In this document: piece by piece, positions 1 through 7,301 of the stretch | Layout: each line of letters starts with the position of its first letter | How positions within the stretch are numbered: position 1 is the first letter of the stretch | Assembly: GCA_964436825.1 (NCBI GenBank) | Contig: CAYTEO010000034.1 | Span: 1-29,623, forward strand | Source of the DNA: CAYTEO01 sp964436825 | GTDB taxonomy: Bacteria > Krumholzibacteriota > Krumholzibacteriia > LZORAL124-64-63 | Length of the DNA stretch: 29,623 bases | Direction of reading: 5' to 3' | Translations under genes and position numbers: made by a program | Notes under the pieces: generated by a model | Told to the model about the DNA's origin: nothing | Databases searched by the model: none | The model's input: the letters and a program-made list of their open reading frames with translations, nothing else

Positions 1-1
1 C

Positions 2-418
2 ACCATGCGCAAGCTCGGCTCCCCGTTCGGCGGCGAGCTGGCCGGCCACTTCTACCACCGGGCCAACTTCACGGCCGACTCGACCCTGCTGACCCTGGTC
101 GAGGTCCTCAACCACCTGCGCGAGACCGGCCGGCCCCTGTCGGAGCTGATCGCGCCGCTGAAGCGCTACTTCACCACCGGCGAGATCAACTTCCGCGTCG
201 AGGACAAGGAGGCGATGATCCGCCGGCTGGCCGAGCTGTTCGCGGACGGCCGGATCGACTACCTGGACGGCATCACCGTGGAGTACGACGACTGGTGGTT
301 CAACGTCCGCCCGTCGAACACCGAGCCGTTGCTGCGCCTGGTCCTGGAGGCCCGCAGCGCCGAGCTGTGCGAGGAGTCCAAGCGGAGGATGCTGGAGATC
401 CTGGGCGATCCCGTCTGA
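2..418 (+). CDS. Phosphomannomutase/phosphoglucomutase, C-terminal part (5' end outside window)
   Basis: This is the last 138 or so codons of an alpha-D-phosphohexomutase, which interconverts hexose 1- and 6-phosphates in the cytoplasm and feeds sugar-nucleotide and envelope polysaccharide synthesis. The reading frame is open to the left edge, so the ATG at 5 is internal. Near the start GGELAGHFYHR matches the family's sugar-binding loop (GEXSGH type), and FNVRPSNTEPLLRLV near the end is the phosphate-binding loop of domain 4 (RPSNTEP). The fragment therefore covers the end of domain 3 and all of domain 4. The extended GHFYHRANFTADS segment fits the bacterial PMM/PGM (ManB/AlgC) branch better than GlmM. 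Substrate preference cannot be settled from this part. The gene ends just before a strong hairpin and is convergent with the next gene. Confidence 0.93.
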   Translation, partial: TMRKLGSPFGGELAGHFYHRANFTADSTLLTLVEVLNHLRETGRPLSELIAPLKRYFTTGEINFRVEDKEAMIRRLAELFADGRIDYLDGITVEYDDWWFNVRPSNTEPLLRLVLEARSAELCEESKRRMLEILGDPV

Positions 419-424
419 ACAGGA

Positions 425-452
425 CGCGGGGGCCCCGTCCGGGGCCCCCGCG
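425..452. terminator. Bidirectional GC-rich terminator hairpin
   Basis: A perfect 13-base inverted repeat (425-437 against 440-452) lies between convergent genes ending at 418 (+) and 475 (-). The sequence after it on the + strand is CCGTTTCGTC, only a short T run, so this is a strong stem with a weak U tract. Its position suggests it serves both genes. Confidence 0.8.
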
Positions 453-474
453 CCGTTTCGTCTCCGACCACGCC

Positions 475-1680
475 TCAGCGCGGCAACCGGTACAGCTCGA
501 TCCCGACTCCCGCCTCCTCGTCCTCCTCGTCCTCCGGCACCGTCTCCTGGCCCGTGCCCATGGCGGCGGCGTAGGCCCTGCTGGCGTCCCGGTTGCGGCG
601 GACCACCAGCCAGTGGTCGTCGTCCAGGCGGAACAGGCTGTCGTGGTCGGGGGAGTAGGGGGGATCGATGTCCAGGGTGATCCGTCGCCGGTAGCGGCCG
701 TCGGCGTCGAACACGTCCCAGGTGCCCAGGTGGCCCTCCTGCCGATCGTGCCGCCCCCTCCCGTCCAGGACCCACAGCTCCCGGTCGCCGGTGACGTGGA
801 GCGCGTAGATCGCCTGGTCGACCGGCTCGATCTCCTTCTCGATCCTCTCCGGCCTGCCGTCGCGCGCGATGGCGATGGAGGAGCCGATGCTCGCCATCTC
901 CGTCTCGCTGCGGCGCCGGGGGCGGTAGCACCGCTTGACGACGCGCAGGAGGGAACCGTCCGGCGCGAGGACGCGGATCCGGTAGGCATTCCGCTCGGGG
1001 GCCAGGTAGACGTCTCCGTCCGGCCCGACCGTCCAGGGCGGGTTGTACATCTCCCTCTCCACGTACGTGGGGGGCTGCAGGTCGATCCGCCGGGTCCGCT
1101 CGTCGTAGACGGTCAGGATCCGTCCCGTCGAGTCGAGCCGCACCAGGCTGAGGTGGTTGAACCAGGTCCCCCGCTCGGACTCGTTGCGCATGATGGCGGC
1201 CACCAGGTTGCCGCCGCGATCGACGGCGCTGGAGAGGGAATACGGTCCCTCGCCGGGGGCGCCGACGGCGACCGTGCCGGCCGGCGTGCCGTCCGGCAGG
1301 AGGTGGACGATCATGCCGGGGAACGGGAGCGCGACGCCGATCCGTCCGTCAGGGCGCGGGACGAGCGAGACGGGAAAGCGCAGTTCGCCGGGGCCCTGGC
1401 CGGACCGGCCGATGTCCCGCAGGAAGGTACCGTCGGGGGCGAGGACATGGACGGTCGTGAGATGGTTGTCCAGCAGGTAGATGTTGCCCGCCCGGCCCCG
1501 GGCGGCATCGGCGACGCCGCCGACGAGGACCTGGTCCTGCCCGGCGAAGCGCCACAGCCGCTGCAGGCGGACGACGGCCGCTCCTTCGGCTGGGCGGTGG
1601 GGATTGTCGACGCCGGGCGACGCCACCGCGGCGGCGGCCGCCAGCGTCGACCAGAGACATGTCACGACCAGGAAACGCAA
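475..1680 (-). CDS. Secreted six-bladed beta-propeller protein (copy 1)
   Basis: A 401-residue protein with an N-terminal hydrophobic signal (MRFLVVTCLWSTLAAAAAV) ending in an Ala/Ser-rich cleavage zone, so probably exported. The body holds propeller repeats of the NHL/6-bladed type: VHVLAPDGTFLRDIGRSGQG, a PDGRIGVALPFPGMIVHL strand and another PDGTPAG turn, followed by later blades with GPDGDVYLAPER and LAPDGSLLRVV. Such proteins are common in Bacteroidetes- and Gemmatimonadota-like genomes and usually have no known substrate. The chosen start is a TTG at 1680 behind a G-rich stretch; it is needed to include the signal peptide, but the start is not certain. It lies 86 bases downstream of a clear paralogue with the same orientation and order of motifs, so the pair arose by tandem duplication and may be co-transcribed. 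Confidence 0.85.
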   Translation of the reverse strand: MRFLVVTCLWSTLAAAAAVASPGVDNPHRPAEGAAVVRLQRLWRFAGQDQVLVGGVADAARGRAGNIYLLDNHLTTVHVLAPDGTFLRDIGRSGQGPGELRFPVSLVPRPDGRIGVALPFPGMIVHLLPDGTPAGTVAVGAPGEGPYSLSSAVDRGGNLVAAIMRNESERGTWFNHLSLVRLDSTGRILTVYDERTRRIDLQPPTYVEREMYNPPWTVGPDGDVYLAPERNAYRIRVLAPDGSLLRVVKRCYRPRRRSETEMASIGSSIAIARDGRPERIEKEIEPVDQAIYALHVTGDRELWVLDGRGRHDRQEGHLGTWDVFDADGRYRRRITLDIDPPYSPDHDSLFRLDDDHWLVVRRNRDASRAYAAAMGTGQETVPEDEEDEEAGVGIELYRLPR

Positions 1681-1766
1681 GGCACCCCCGAAACGATACC
1701 GGTTGATCGATATGGGGGACAGTCTGCACGAGGATGCGGGCCGCCGTCAAGCGTCTTCCCGGGCCG

Positions 1767-2993
1767 TCACTCCTGCCGGTAGACGACGACCTCCAGCTGG
1801 ACGTCCTGGTCCGACTGCTCGTCGTCCCCCCCGCCGCGCAGGGCCTCCATGGCGCTGCGGGCGCCGCGGACCAGGACCCACGTGGTGTCGTCGACGGGCA
1901 GGAGGCGGTCCTGGTCGGGATCGCCCTCGCAGGCGATCGCCGCCCGGTACCTGTAGTGGCCGTCGCGGTCGAAGACGTCCCACGTCTGGAAGCCATCCGG
2001 CTCCGGCGGCTCGTTGCCGGAGCGCGCGAGGACCCACAGCTCGCCGGTGGCGGTCACGCGGAGGGCCGAGATGGCGGGATCGGTGTCGCAGACCTCTCGC
2101 TCCACCCGTACCCGCCGGCCGTTGCGGCGGAACATGATGTTGCGGCCCACCCGGTCCTTCTCTTCGGCCGTGCGGCGGCGGGGCGTCCAGGCGCGGGTGA
2201 TCTCGTACAGCGGCTGCCCGTTCCCGTCGTGGACGCGCACGACGTAGCGGTCCCGTTCCGGCGCCAGGTAGATGGTGCCGCCGGGGCCGAGGGCGACCGG
2301 CGGGGCGTAGCTGTCCTTCTCCACGAAGCGCGGACGTGACATGTCGCTGACCTGGGCGTGGCCGTACAACCGTGCCCGCTCCCGGCCGTCGCCGTCCAGG
2401 ACGGCCACGTAGATCTCGCGGCGGAAGACGCCGTCGCCGCGGCTCATGCGGGCCCCGCGGACCACCAGGACGCCGCTGCGCTGGCGGACCAGGTCCAGGG
2501 AGCTGAAGCCGCCCGCGGTCGCGTCGCCACCGGGCAACAAGGTGCCGGCCGGCGTGCCGTCGGGGTGGAGCAGGACGATCCGGCCGGGGAAGCGCTGGGC
2601 CACCCCCAGCCGCCCGTCGGGCATCAGGACGATGCCTGCGGGCCGGCGCAGCTCGCCGGGGCCTTCCCCCTCGCGGCCGATGTCGCGCAGGAACGTGCCG
2701 TCGGGGGCGAAGACGTGGACCGTCGCGAGCTGCAGGTCGACCAGGTAGAGGTTCCCGTCGGCGTCGCGGACGGCGGCGCTGGGCAGGCCGAGCAGGACCT
2801 CCTCGTCGTCGGCGCCGACGCGCCACAGCTCGCGCAGGTCGATGGTGATCGTTCCCGCGGCCGGTGTGGCCGGGTTGTCGTGGACCTGGACGGGCGACCC
2901 GGCGGCGATGGCGGCCCCGGTGCAGAGTGCGGCCAGGGCCAGGACGGCCAGGAACGGTCGGGTCGGGGGGGAGGGTCGGTCTGTCGGGAACAC
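1767..2993 (-). CDS. Secreted six-bladed beta-propeller protein (copy 2)
   Basis: A 408-residue exported protein whose signal segment is PFLAVLALAALCTGAAIAAG, after a short basic, Pro-rich start. It begins with GTG at 2993, with AAGGA about 8 bases upstream. It is collinear with the neighbour downstream: both carry LYLVDLQL/IYLLDNHL, then VHVFAPDGTFLRDIG, EGPGELR, PDGRLGVA, FPGRIVLLHPDGTPAGT and a GPGGTIYLAPERDRY blade near the middle, then CDTDPAISALRVT and GELWVL. This supports six propeller blades, known in the family as a binding scaffold. No catalytic motif is visible. The upstream region (2994-3118) separates it from a divergent metal-uptake operon. Function is unknown; an extracytoplasmic binding role is inference. 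Confidence 0.86.
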   Translation of the reverse strand: MFPTDRPSPPTRPFLAVLALAALCTGAAIAAGSPVQVHDNPATPAAGTITIDLRELWRVGADDEEVLLGLPSAAVRDADGNLYLVDLQLATVHVFAPDGTFLRDIGREGEGPGELRRPAGIVLMPDGRLGVAQRFPGRIVLLHPDGTPAGTLLPGGDATAGGFSSLDLVRQRSGVLVVRGARMSRGDGVFRREIYVAVLDGDGRERARLYGHAQVSDMSRPRFVEKDSYAPPVALGPGGTIYLAPERDRYVVRVHDGNGQPLYEITRAWTPRRRTAEEKDRVGRNIMFRRNGRRVRVEREVCDTDPAISALRVTATGELWVLARSGNEPPEPDGFQTWDVFDRDGHYRYRAAIACEGDPDQDRLLPVDDTTWVLVRGARSAMEALRGGGDDEQSDQDVQLEVVVYRQE

Positions 2994-3118
2994 GCTGCGG
3001 GTCCTTCCTGTTGATGGGGGCGTCGATGCGGCATCCTACACCGGTCGGTGACGTCCGTTCCAGCGGTGACCGGTCTTGACGGTTTGTTCCGGGCGTTTCT
3101 GCTGCTACCTTGGAGGAC

Positions 3119-3460
3119 ATGACGAGGGGAACCAGGATCATCGCCTTCCGTCACCGCTGGCTCGTCCCGCTGGCGGTCGTGGTGGGGTTTGGCCTGCTCT
3201 CCCTGCAGGCGACCCTCATCGTCCACACCCTCGAGCATCTCCACGGCGCCGGCGGTCCCGCCGGCCGGTTGCCGCACACGGAGCGCGACTGTGTCGTCCT
3301 GCACAGCGGCGCCTTGGTCGAGCCGCCGCAGGACGACATCCGACCCGTCGGTCGCGTGGTCCGGCTGCCCCTCGCGGGACGCGAGCACCGGCCGGAGGTT
3401 CCCGCCGTCGAGGCGCCCATCGCCCGCGCCCCGCCCTCGCTCTGCCCATCGAGTACGTGA
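3119..3460 (+). CDS. Small His-rich single-pass membrane protein at head of metal-uptake operon
   Basis: A 113-residue protein with one strong membrane segment (WLVPLAVVVGFGLLSLQATLIV) immediately followed by HTLEHLHGAGG, then a second His and ERDCVVLHSG. The layout, one helix followed by clustered His and a Cys, recalls small DUF2946-like proteins found beside metal transport genes, but the match is by pattern only. The ATG at 3119 has GGAGG at 3112-3116, unusually close; a TTG at 3110 in the same frame is the alternative. It is transcribed toward the beta-barrel, ZnuA-like and ZnuB-like genes that follow within 65 bases, which suggests a role in periplasmic metal handling. The C-terminal half is low-complexity and Pro/Arg-rich. 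Function is inferred from context only. Confidence 0.62.
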   Translation: MTRGTRIIAFRHRWLVPLAVVVGFGLLSLQATLIVHTLEHLHGAGGPAGRLPHTERDCVVLHSGALVEPPQDDIRPVGRVVRLPLAGREHRPEVPAVEAPIARAPPSLCPSST

Positions 3461-3522
3461 CCCGTCGCGCCGCCGAGGCGGCGCGGCGTCCCGTTCACCA
3501 TCGAGCAGCAGAGGAGGGTGTC

Positions 3523-4650
3523 ATGCCATTCCCCATCCGGAGTGTCCGGCTGTCCGCCGGCGCGGCGCTCGTCGCCGCCCTGGTCGCCGCGAGCGGCGTC
3601 CTGGCGCAGGCCTCCAGCACCGCCACCGGCGTCTCGCGCCTGATGAACCCGGCGGTCAGCGTCAACGCCCTGTTCCTGGGGCAGGTCTCGGCCGACGACG
3701 ACTCGCCGGCCGCCAACGGTGTCAAGCTCCAGGAGGCGGAGATGCAGTTCACCTCGGTCGTCGATCCGTTCTGGACGGCCAGGATGATCGTCGCCTACCA
3801 CCCGATTCACGACCCCGACGGCGAGCACCACGGCTTCGAGACCCACATCGAGGAGGCGTCGCTCACCGCCCGCCGGATGCCGGCGGGCCTGGGGCTGCGG
3901 ATCGGCAAGTTCTTCCTGCCGTTCGGCAAGCACGCCCCGCTGCACACCCACCAGTGGGCGTTCACGGCGGCGCCGATCGGGGTCACCGCCACCCTGGGCG
4001 ACCACGGCCTGACCGACACCGGGGCCGAGGTGACGGCCTCGGTGCCGCTGTCCTGGTACTCGGACCTGAAGGTCTACGTCGTCGACGGCGGGTTCCGGCA
4101 CCTGTTCGACGCCGAGGACCGCGACCTGGCCTACGGCGCCCGCTGGACGAACCTGTGGGACGTCTCGGACAACGGCACGCTGGAGCTGGGCGGCTCGGCC
4201 ATCGCCGGGCCCCTGGCCCCGGGGCGGCGGCAGTACGTCTACGGCGTCGACCTGACCTACAAGTGGAGCTCGGGGACGCGGAACTTCGGCCCGGCGATCA
4301 ACTGGACCAACGAGCTGATCCTGCCCGATCCCGACGGCAAGACCGGCGACCCGCTGGGGATCTACTCCATCTTCCAGTACCGCTTCGCCCGCAACTGGTG
4401 GCTGGGCGTGGGCGGCAGTTACGCCCGCGACGCCCTGCCGGTGGAGGGACACGAGGACGTCCGTCCCGATCCCGACGGGACCGTCGACTACCGGGAAGCC
4501 AGGCTCGATGTGACCTTCGCCCCCAGCGAGTTCAGCGACATCCGGGCGGAGGTCTCCTGGCTGGACACCGAGCAGGACGGCTTCGAGGACCTGCGCTTCG
4601 CCGTCCAGTGGAACTTCACCATCGGCGCGCACCCGGCGCACCTGTACTAG
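3523..4650 (+). CDS. Outer-membrane beta-barrel (porin-like) in metal-uptake operon
   Basis: A 375-residue protein starting at ATG 3523, with GAGGAGG at 3511-3517, then a signal peptide (SAGAALVAALVAASGVLAQA). The mature part alternates hydrophobic and polar residues in aromatic-ended strands, as in gram-negative porins. A section reading GLRIGKFFLPFGKHAPLHTH recalls the RIGKF...PFG pattern seen in phosphate-selective-porin-like barrels. Several His clusters occur (YHPIHDPDGEHHGFETHIEE, KHAPLHTH). The last strand is DLRFAVQWNFTIGAHPAHLY, ending in Tyr. It sits 10 bases upstream of a ZnuA-like gene and so probably admits the metal, perhaps zinc or manganese, that the binding protein captures. 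The substrate is inference; an OM barrel is well supported. Confidence 0.8.
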   Translation: MPFPIRSVRLSAGAALVAALVAASGVLAQASSTATGVSRLMNPAVSVNALFLGQVSADDDSPAANGVKLQEAEMQFTSVVDPFWTARMIVAYHPIHDPDGEHHGFETHIEEASLTARRMPAGLGLRIGKFFLPFGKHAPLHTHQWAFTAAPIGVTATLGDHGLTDTGAEVTASVPLSWYSDLKVYVVDGGFRHLFDAEDRDLAYGARWTNLWDVSDNGTLELGGSAIAGPLAPGRRQYVYGVDLTYKWSSGTRNFGPAINWTNELILPDPDGKTGDPLGIYSIFQYRFARNWWLGVGGSYARDALPVEGHEDVRPDPDGTVDYREARLDVTFAPSEFSDIRAEVSWLDTEQDGFEDLRFAVQWNFTIGAHPAHLY

Positions 4651-4660
4651 GAGGCGGATC

Positions 4661-5596
4661 ATGCGGAACAAGCTGTGGAGCGTGCTGCTGGCCGCGCTGG
4701 CGCTGGGCGGCGTCCTGGCCCCGCGCACGGCGGCGGCGAAGCTGAACGTCGTGGCCACCCTGACCGACCTGGGCTCCATCGCCGAGAGCGTGGGGGGGGA
4801 GGACGTCCAGGTCACCGTCCTCTGTCCGGGGACGCGCGATCCCCACCACCTGCCGGCCAAGCCGTCGCTGGCCCGCAGGATGAGCAAGGCCGACATGCTG
4901 GTCTACGCCGGGCTGGAGCTGGAGATCGGCTGGCTGCCCCAGCTGATCGAGAAGGCGCGCAACCCCCGTGTCCGGCCGGGAGCACCCGGGGACGTGGACT
5001 GCTCGCGGGCCATCGACCGGATCCTGGAGATCCCGCCGGCCACCGTCGACCGCAGCGAGGGGGACCTGCACCCCATGGGCAACCCCCACTACACCCTCGA
5101 TCCGCGCAACGCGGTGGCGATCGCCCGCCTGCTGGCGGACCGGATGGCCGAGCTGGATCCCGCTCACGCCGACGCCTACCGGCGGCGGGCCGAGGCCTTC
5201 GTCGCGACCATCGAGGGAAACCTGCCCCGCTGGCGGCAGGAGACGGAGAAGCTGCGCGCCCACCACGTGCTGATCTACCACAAGCACTGGAGCTACCTGG
5301 TGGACTGGCTGGGACTGGCCAAGGTGGGGGAGATCGAGAACCGGCCGGGCATCGCCCCGTCGCCGCGCCACGTCCACGACATGATCGAGAAGAGTCGCCG
5401 GCTGGGCGACGTGGTGGTGATCTGCGCCACCTGGGACGACGTGGACCAGGTCCGCGAGATCGCCCGGCGCATCGGCGCGCCGCTGGCCGTGCTGCCGGGG
5501 CACACCGGCGGCGTTCCCGGGGCGGACACCTACGTCCATTTCATCGACACCCTCTGCCGGCGGCTGGCCGAGGCGACCGCCGGACTACCGGAGTGA
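4661..5596 (+). CDS. znuA: ZnuA/TroA-like metal ABC transporter substrate-binding protein
   Basis: A 311-residue cluster 9 (ZnuA/TroA/PsaA) binding protein with a signal peptide (LWSVLLAALALGGVLAPRTAAA). Family features are the start of the mature chain KLNVVATLTDLGSIAESVGG, the first ligand region DPHHLPAKPS (residues 60-69), the second at GNPHYTLDP (His143), and the third within YHKHWSYLVDWLGL (His207 likely), followed by GEIENRPGIAPSPRHV. Acidic residues near the C terminus (PGADTYVHFID) lie where the fourth ligand is expected. The long His-rich loop typical of ZnuA is missing, so zinc and manganese cannot be told apart. AGGAGG lies 5 bases before the ATG. It stands between the barrel and permease genes, which makes the role secure although the metal is not. 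Confidence 0.92.
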   Translation: MRNKLWSVLLAALALGGVLAPRTAAAKLNVVATLTDLGSIAESVGGEDVQVTVLCPGTRDPHHLPAKPSLARRMSKADMLVYAGLELEIGWLPQLIEKARNPRVRPGAPGDVDCSRAIDRILEIPPATVDRSEGDLHPMGNPHYTLDPRNAVAIARLLADRMAELDPAHADAYRRRAEAFVATIEGNLPRWRQETEKLRAHHVLIYHKHWSYLVDWLGLAKVGEIENRPGIAPSPRHVHDMIEKSRRLGDVVVICATWDDVDQVREIARRIGAPLAVLPGHTGGVPGADTYVHFIDTLCRRLAEATAGLPE

Positions 5597-5600
5597 CGCC

Positions 5601-6437
5601 ATGAGCGGTTTCCTGGAGATGATGGCGGCGCCGCTGGCGGTCTCGCTGGTCCTGGTGGCGATGCATTCCCACCTGGGCTACCACGTCGTCAAGCGGGGCG
5701 TCATCTTCGTCGACATCGCCCTGGCCCAGGTGGCGGCCTTCGGCGTCGCCTTCTCTTTGCTGCTGGGTGGGGAGCCGGGGACCGGAACCACCTGGCTGTT
5801 CGCCCTGGGCAGCACCTTCCTGGGCGCCCTGCTGATCGCCCGCACCAGGACGCGGGACCAGCGGGCGCCCCAGGAGGCGTACATCGGGATCATCTACGTC
5901 GTCTTCAGCGCGGCGATGATCCTGCTGCTGACGCAGGTTCCCCACGGCGGCGAGTCCATCCGCCACCTGCTGGTCGGCCAGATCCTGTGGGTGACCTGGC
6001 GCGAGGTGGCCAGGACGACGGTCCTGTACGGCCTGCTGGGCCTGCTGCTGTACGCCTGGCGCCGGCCCCTGCTGCGGATCTCCACCGATCCCGAGGGCGC
6101 CCGGAGCAGCGGGTTGCGGCTGCGCAGGTGGGACTTCGTCTTCTACATGATCCTCGGCACGGTGGTCACCTCCAGCGTCCAGATCGCCGGCGTCCTGCTG
6201 GTGTTCACGCTGCTGGTCGTGCCGACGGTCATGGGCGTGCGGCTGTTCGACCGCATGCGGGACCACTTCCTCTACGCCCTGGTCGTGGGCGTGGCGGCAG
6301 TCGTCATCGGGGCGGCCGCCAGCTACGTCCTCGACCTGCCGACCGGCGCCGCCGTCGTCTGCACCTTCGGCCTCCTGCTGGCCCTGCAGATCCTCCTGGA
6401 AGGGCCGCTGCGGCGGCTCCTGGCGGCTGCAAAATGA
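5601..6437 (+). CDS. znuB: ZnuB-like metal ABC transporter permease (ABC-3 family)
   Basis: A 278-residue polytopic inner-membrane protein, the usual length for ABC-3 permeases. It starts 4 bases after the binding-protein stop. Landmarks include the HSHLGYHVVKRGVIFVDIAL segment near the N terminus, matching the family's LG.hvv.rg..f...ala pattern, the EAYIGIIYVVFSAAMILLL helix, and the C-terminal SSVQIAGVLLVFTLLVVPT helix, which corresponds to the conserved G..LV.ALLi.PaatA region. About eight membrane segments can be counted. It should form the channel for the metal delivered by the ZnuA-like protein. No matching ATPase gene lies next to it: the next ATPase (7302) is LolD-like and pairs with another permease. 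A palindromic hairpin follows 7 bases after the stop, so the operon appears to end here. Confidence 0.92.
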   Translation: MSGFLEMMAAPLAVSLVLVAMHSHLGYHVVKRGVIFVDIALAQVAAFGVAFSLLLGGEPGTGTTWLFALGSTFLGALLIARTRTRDQRAPQEAYIGIIYVVFSAAMILLLTQVPHGGESIRHLLVGQILWVTWREVARTTVLYGLLGLLLYAWRRPLLRISTDPEGARSSGLRLRRWDFVFYMILGTVVTSSVQIAGVLLVFTLLVVPTVMGVRLFDRMRDHFLYALVVGVAAVVIGAAASYVLDLPTGAAVVCTFGLLLALQILLEGPLRRLLAAAK

Positions 6438-6443
6438 GAGTCC

Positions 6444-6470
6444 GGGCCGGCGTCCTGCAGGGCGCCGGCC
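6444..6470 (+). terminator. Hairpin after the metal-uptake operon
   Basis: GGCCGGCG (6445-6452) pairs with CGCCGGCC (6463-6470), and the 10 bases between them contain CCTGCAGG, itself a palindrome, so the stem can extend almost to the centre. Only CCCCTTCTCG follows, so there is no real U tract. It lies 7 bases after the permease stop. Confidence 0.55.
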
Positions 6471-6609
6471 GGCCGGCCCCTTCTCGAACAACAACAGTCA
6501 CAGCGAGATGGCCCCTTCCGGGTGCCCGGCCGCCTTCTTGCAGGGCCGTGGGCGAAGATCGGGGTCGGGGGCCCCGGTCGCACTCCCGTCCGTTGCCGAG
6601 GAGGGCACC

Positions 6610-7215
6610 ATGTCGATGCGACGGAAGACCACCACGGCCCTGCTCTTCCTGGCGCTGCTGGGGCTGGCCACCGCCGCCGGCGCGCGGGATTACGGCTTCA
6701 TCCAGGGGCGGATCACGGCGGAACGGAATACCTACAATCCCGACCGCGGCGCCTGGCGCTACACCTTCACGGTGAGCTGGCAGTCGAGCACGCAACACGC
6801 CATCAGCCACCTGGGCCTGCTGCTCGGCCTGGGGGGCTGCACCTGCGAGGACCTGGCGGGTGTCTTCCTCTGGGACGATCCCAACGCCCTGTTCCACGAG
6901 CGCCACTGTCCCGACATCGAGTCCAAGTTCGAGTGCCACGGCGATCCGGGGCTGGAGACCGACGACCCGGTCTACAAGTTCGAGTTCGTCGCCGTGCGCG
7001 GGTGCGATCCCCAGCCGTCGGGGCACTACCAGGTGCAGTTCCTGAGCGACCTGCCGCCCTATCCCATCACCCGGTCCAACCGGTTCCTGACCGCCAAGTT
7101 CGGCCAGGAGCGGGTGGACGGGGAGATCACCGGCGTCTTCCCCGCCCTGCAGTGCAACCCCATCGCCAGCGAGACGGTGAGCTGGGGACAGGTCAAGGCG
7201 GGCTACCTGCCGTGA
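6610..7215 (+). CDS. Unknown secreted Cys-rich protein
   Basis: A 201-residue protein I do not recognise. ATG 6610 is preceded by GAGGAGGG; ATG 6616 is possible too. The N terminus is a signal peptide (TTTALLFLALLGLATAAGAR). The mature part starts YGFIQGRITAERNTYNPD and is rich in Trp, Tyr, Phe and Gly, with six cysteines: a GGCTCED pair, ERHCPD, FECHGD, RGCDPQ and LQCNPI. That spacing suggests disulfides in the periplasm or outside the cell. RYTFTVSWQSSTQHAISHLG could be a beta-sandwich strand set. It is flanked by hairpins on both sides, so it is probably its own transcription unit. No domain name can be defended. Confidence 0.75.
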   Translation: MSMRRKTTTALLFLALLGLATAAGARDYGFIQGRITAERNTYNPDRGAWRYTFTVSWQSSTQHAISHLGLLLGLGGCTCEDLAGVFLWDDPNALFHERHCPDIESKFECHGDPGLETDDPVYKFEFVAVRGCDPQPSGHYQVQFLSDLPPYPITRSNRFLTAKFGQERVDGEITGVFPALQCNPIASETVSWGQVKAGYLP

Positions 7216-7237
7216 GCGCGTGAGCCAGCGATGTCCG

Positions 7238-7292
7238 GGGCGATTCCCTTGCATCGCCCGACGCGGCCGGTCCCGTGCCAGCACGGGGCCGG
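7238..7292 (+). terminator. Two successive hairpins between the secreted protein and the ABC operon
   Basis: The first is GGGCGAT (7238-7244) with ATCGCCC (7253-7259), loop of 8. The second is CCGGTCCCGTGC (7267-7278) with GCACGGGGCCGG (7281-7292), 12 pairs including one G-T, separated by CA. The second ends 9 bases before the ATPase start codon, so it could end the upstream transcript or lie in the leader of the ABC operon. There is no T run after it. Confidence 0.5.
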
Positions 7293-7301
7293 TCGTGTAT
7301 C

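Noticed and set aside
3076..3111. TTGACG and TACCTT as a promoter for the metal operon
   Set aside because: The spacer would be 24 bases, too long for a sigma-70 promoter, and the -10 would touch the start codon.
3076..3522. N-terminal extension of the barrel gene's open frame
   Set aside because: It has no ribosome site, covers the small membrane-protein gene in another frame, and would hide the signal peptide at 3523.
6528..6542. Partial sigma-54 match (CGGCCG...TTGCA) before the Cys-rich secreted protein
   Set aside because: Only GGC of the -24 box agrees; the same chance argument applies. It would become interesting only if conserved in relatives.
7239..7253. Partial sigma-54 match (GGC...TTGCA) before the LolD-like ABC operon
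   Set aside because: It lacks the T and AC of the -24 box, lies within a hairpin, and by rough count GG-N10 with TTGC occurs by chance about 20 times per window on both strands.
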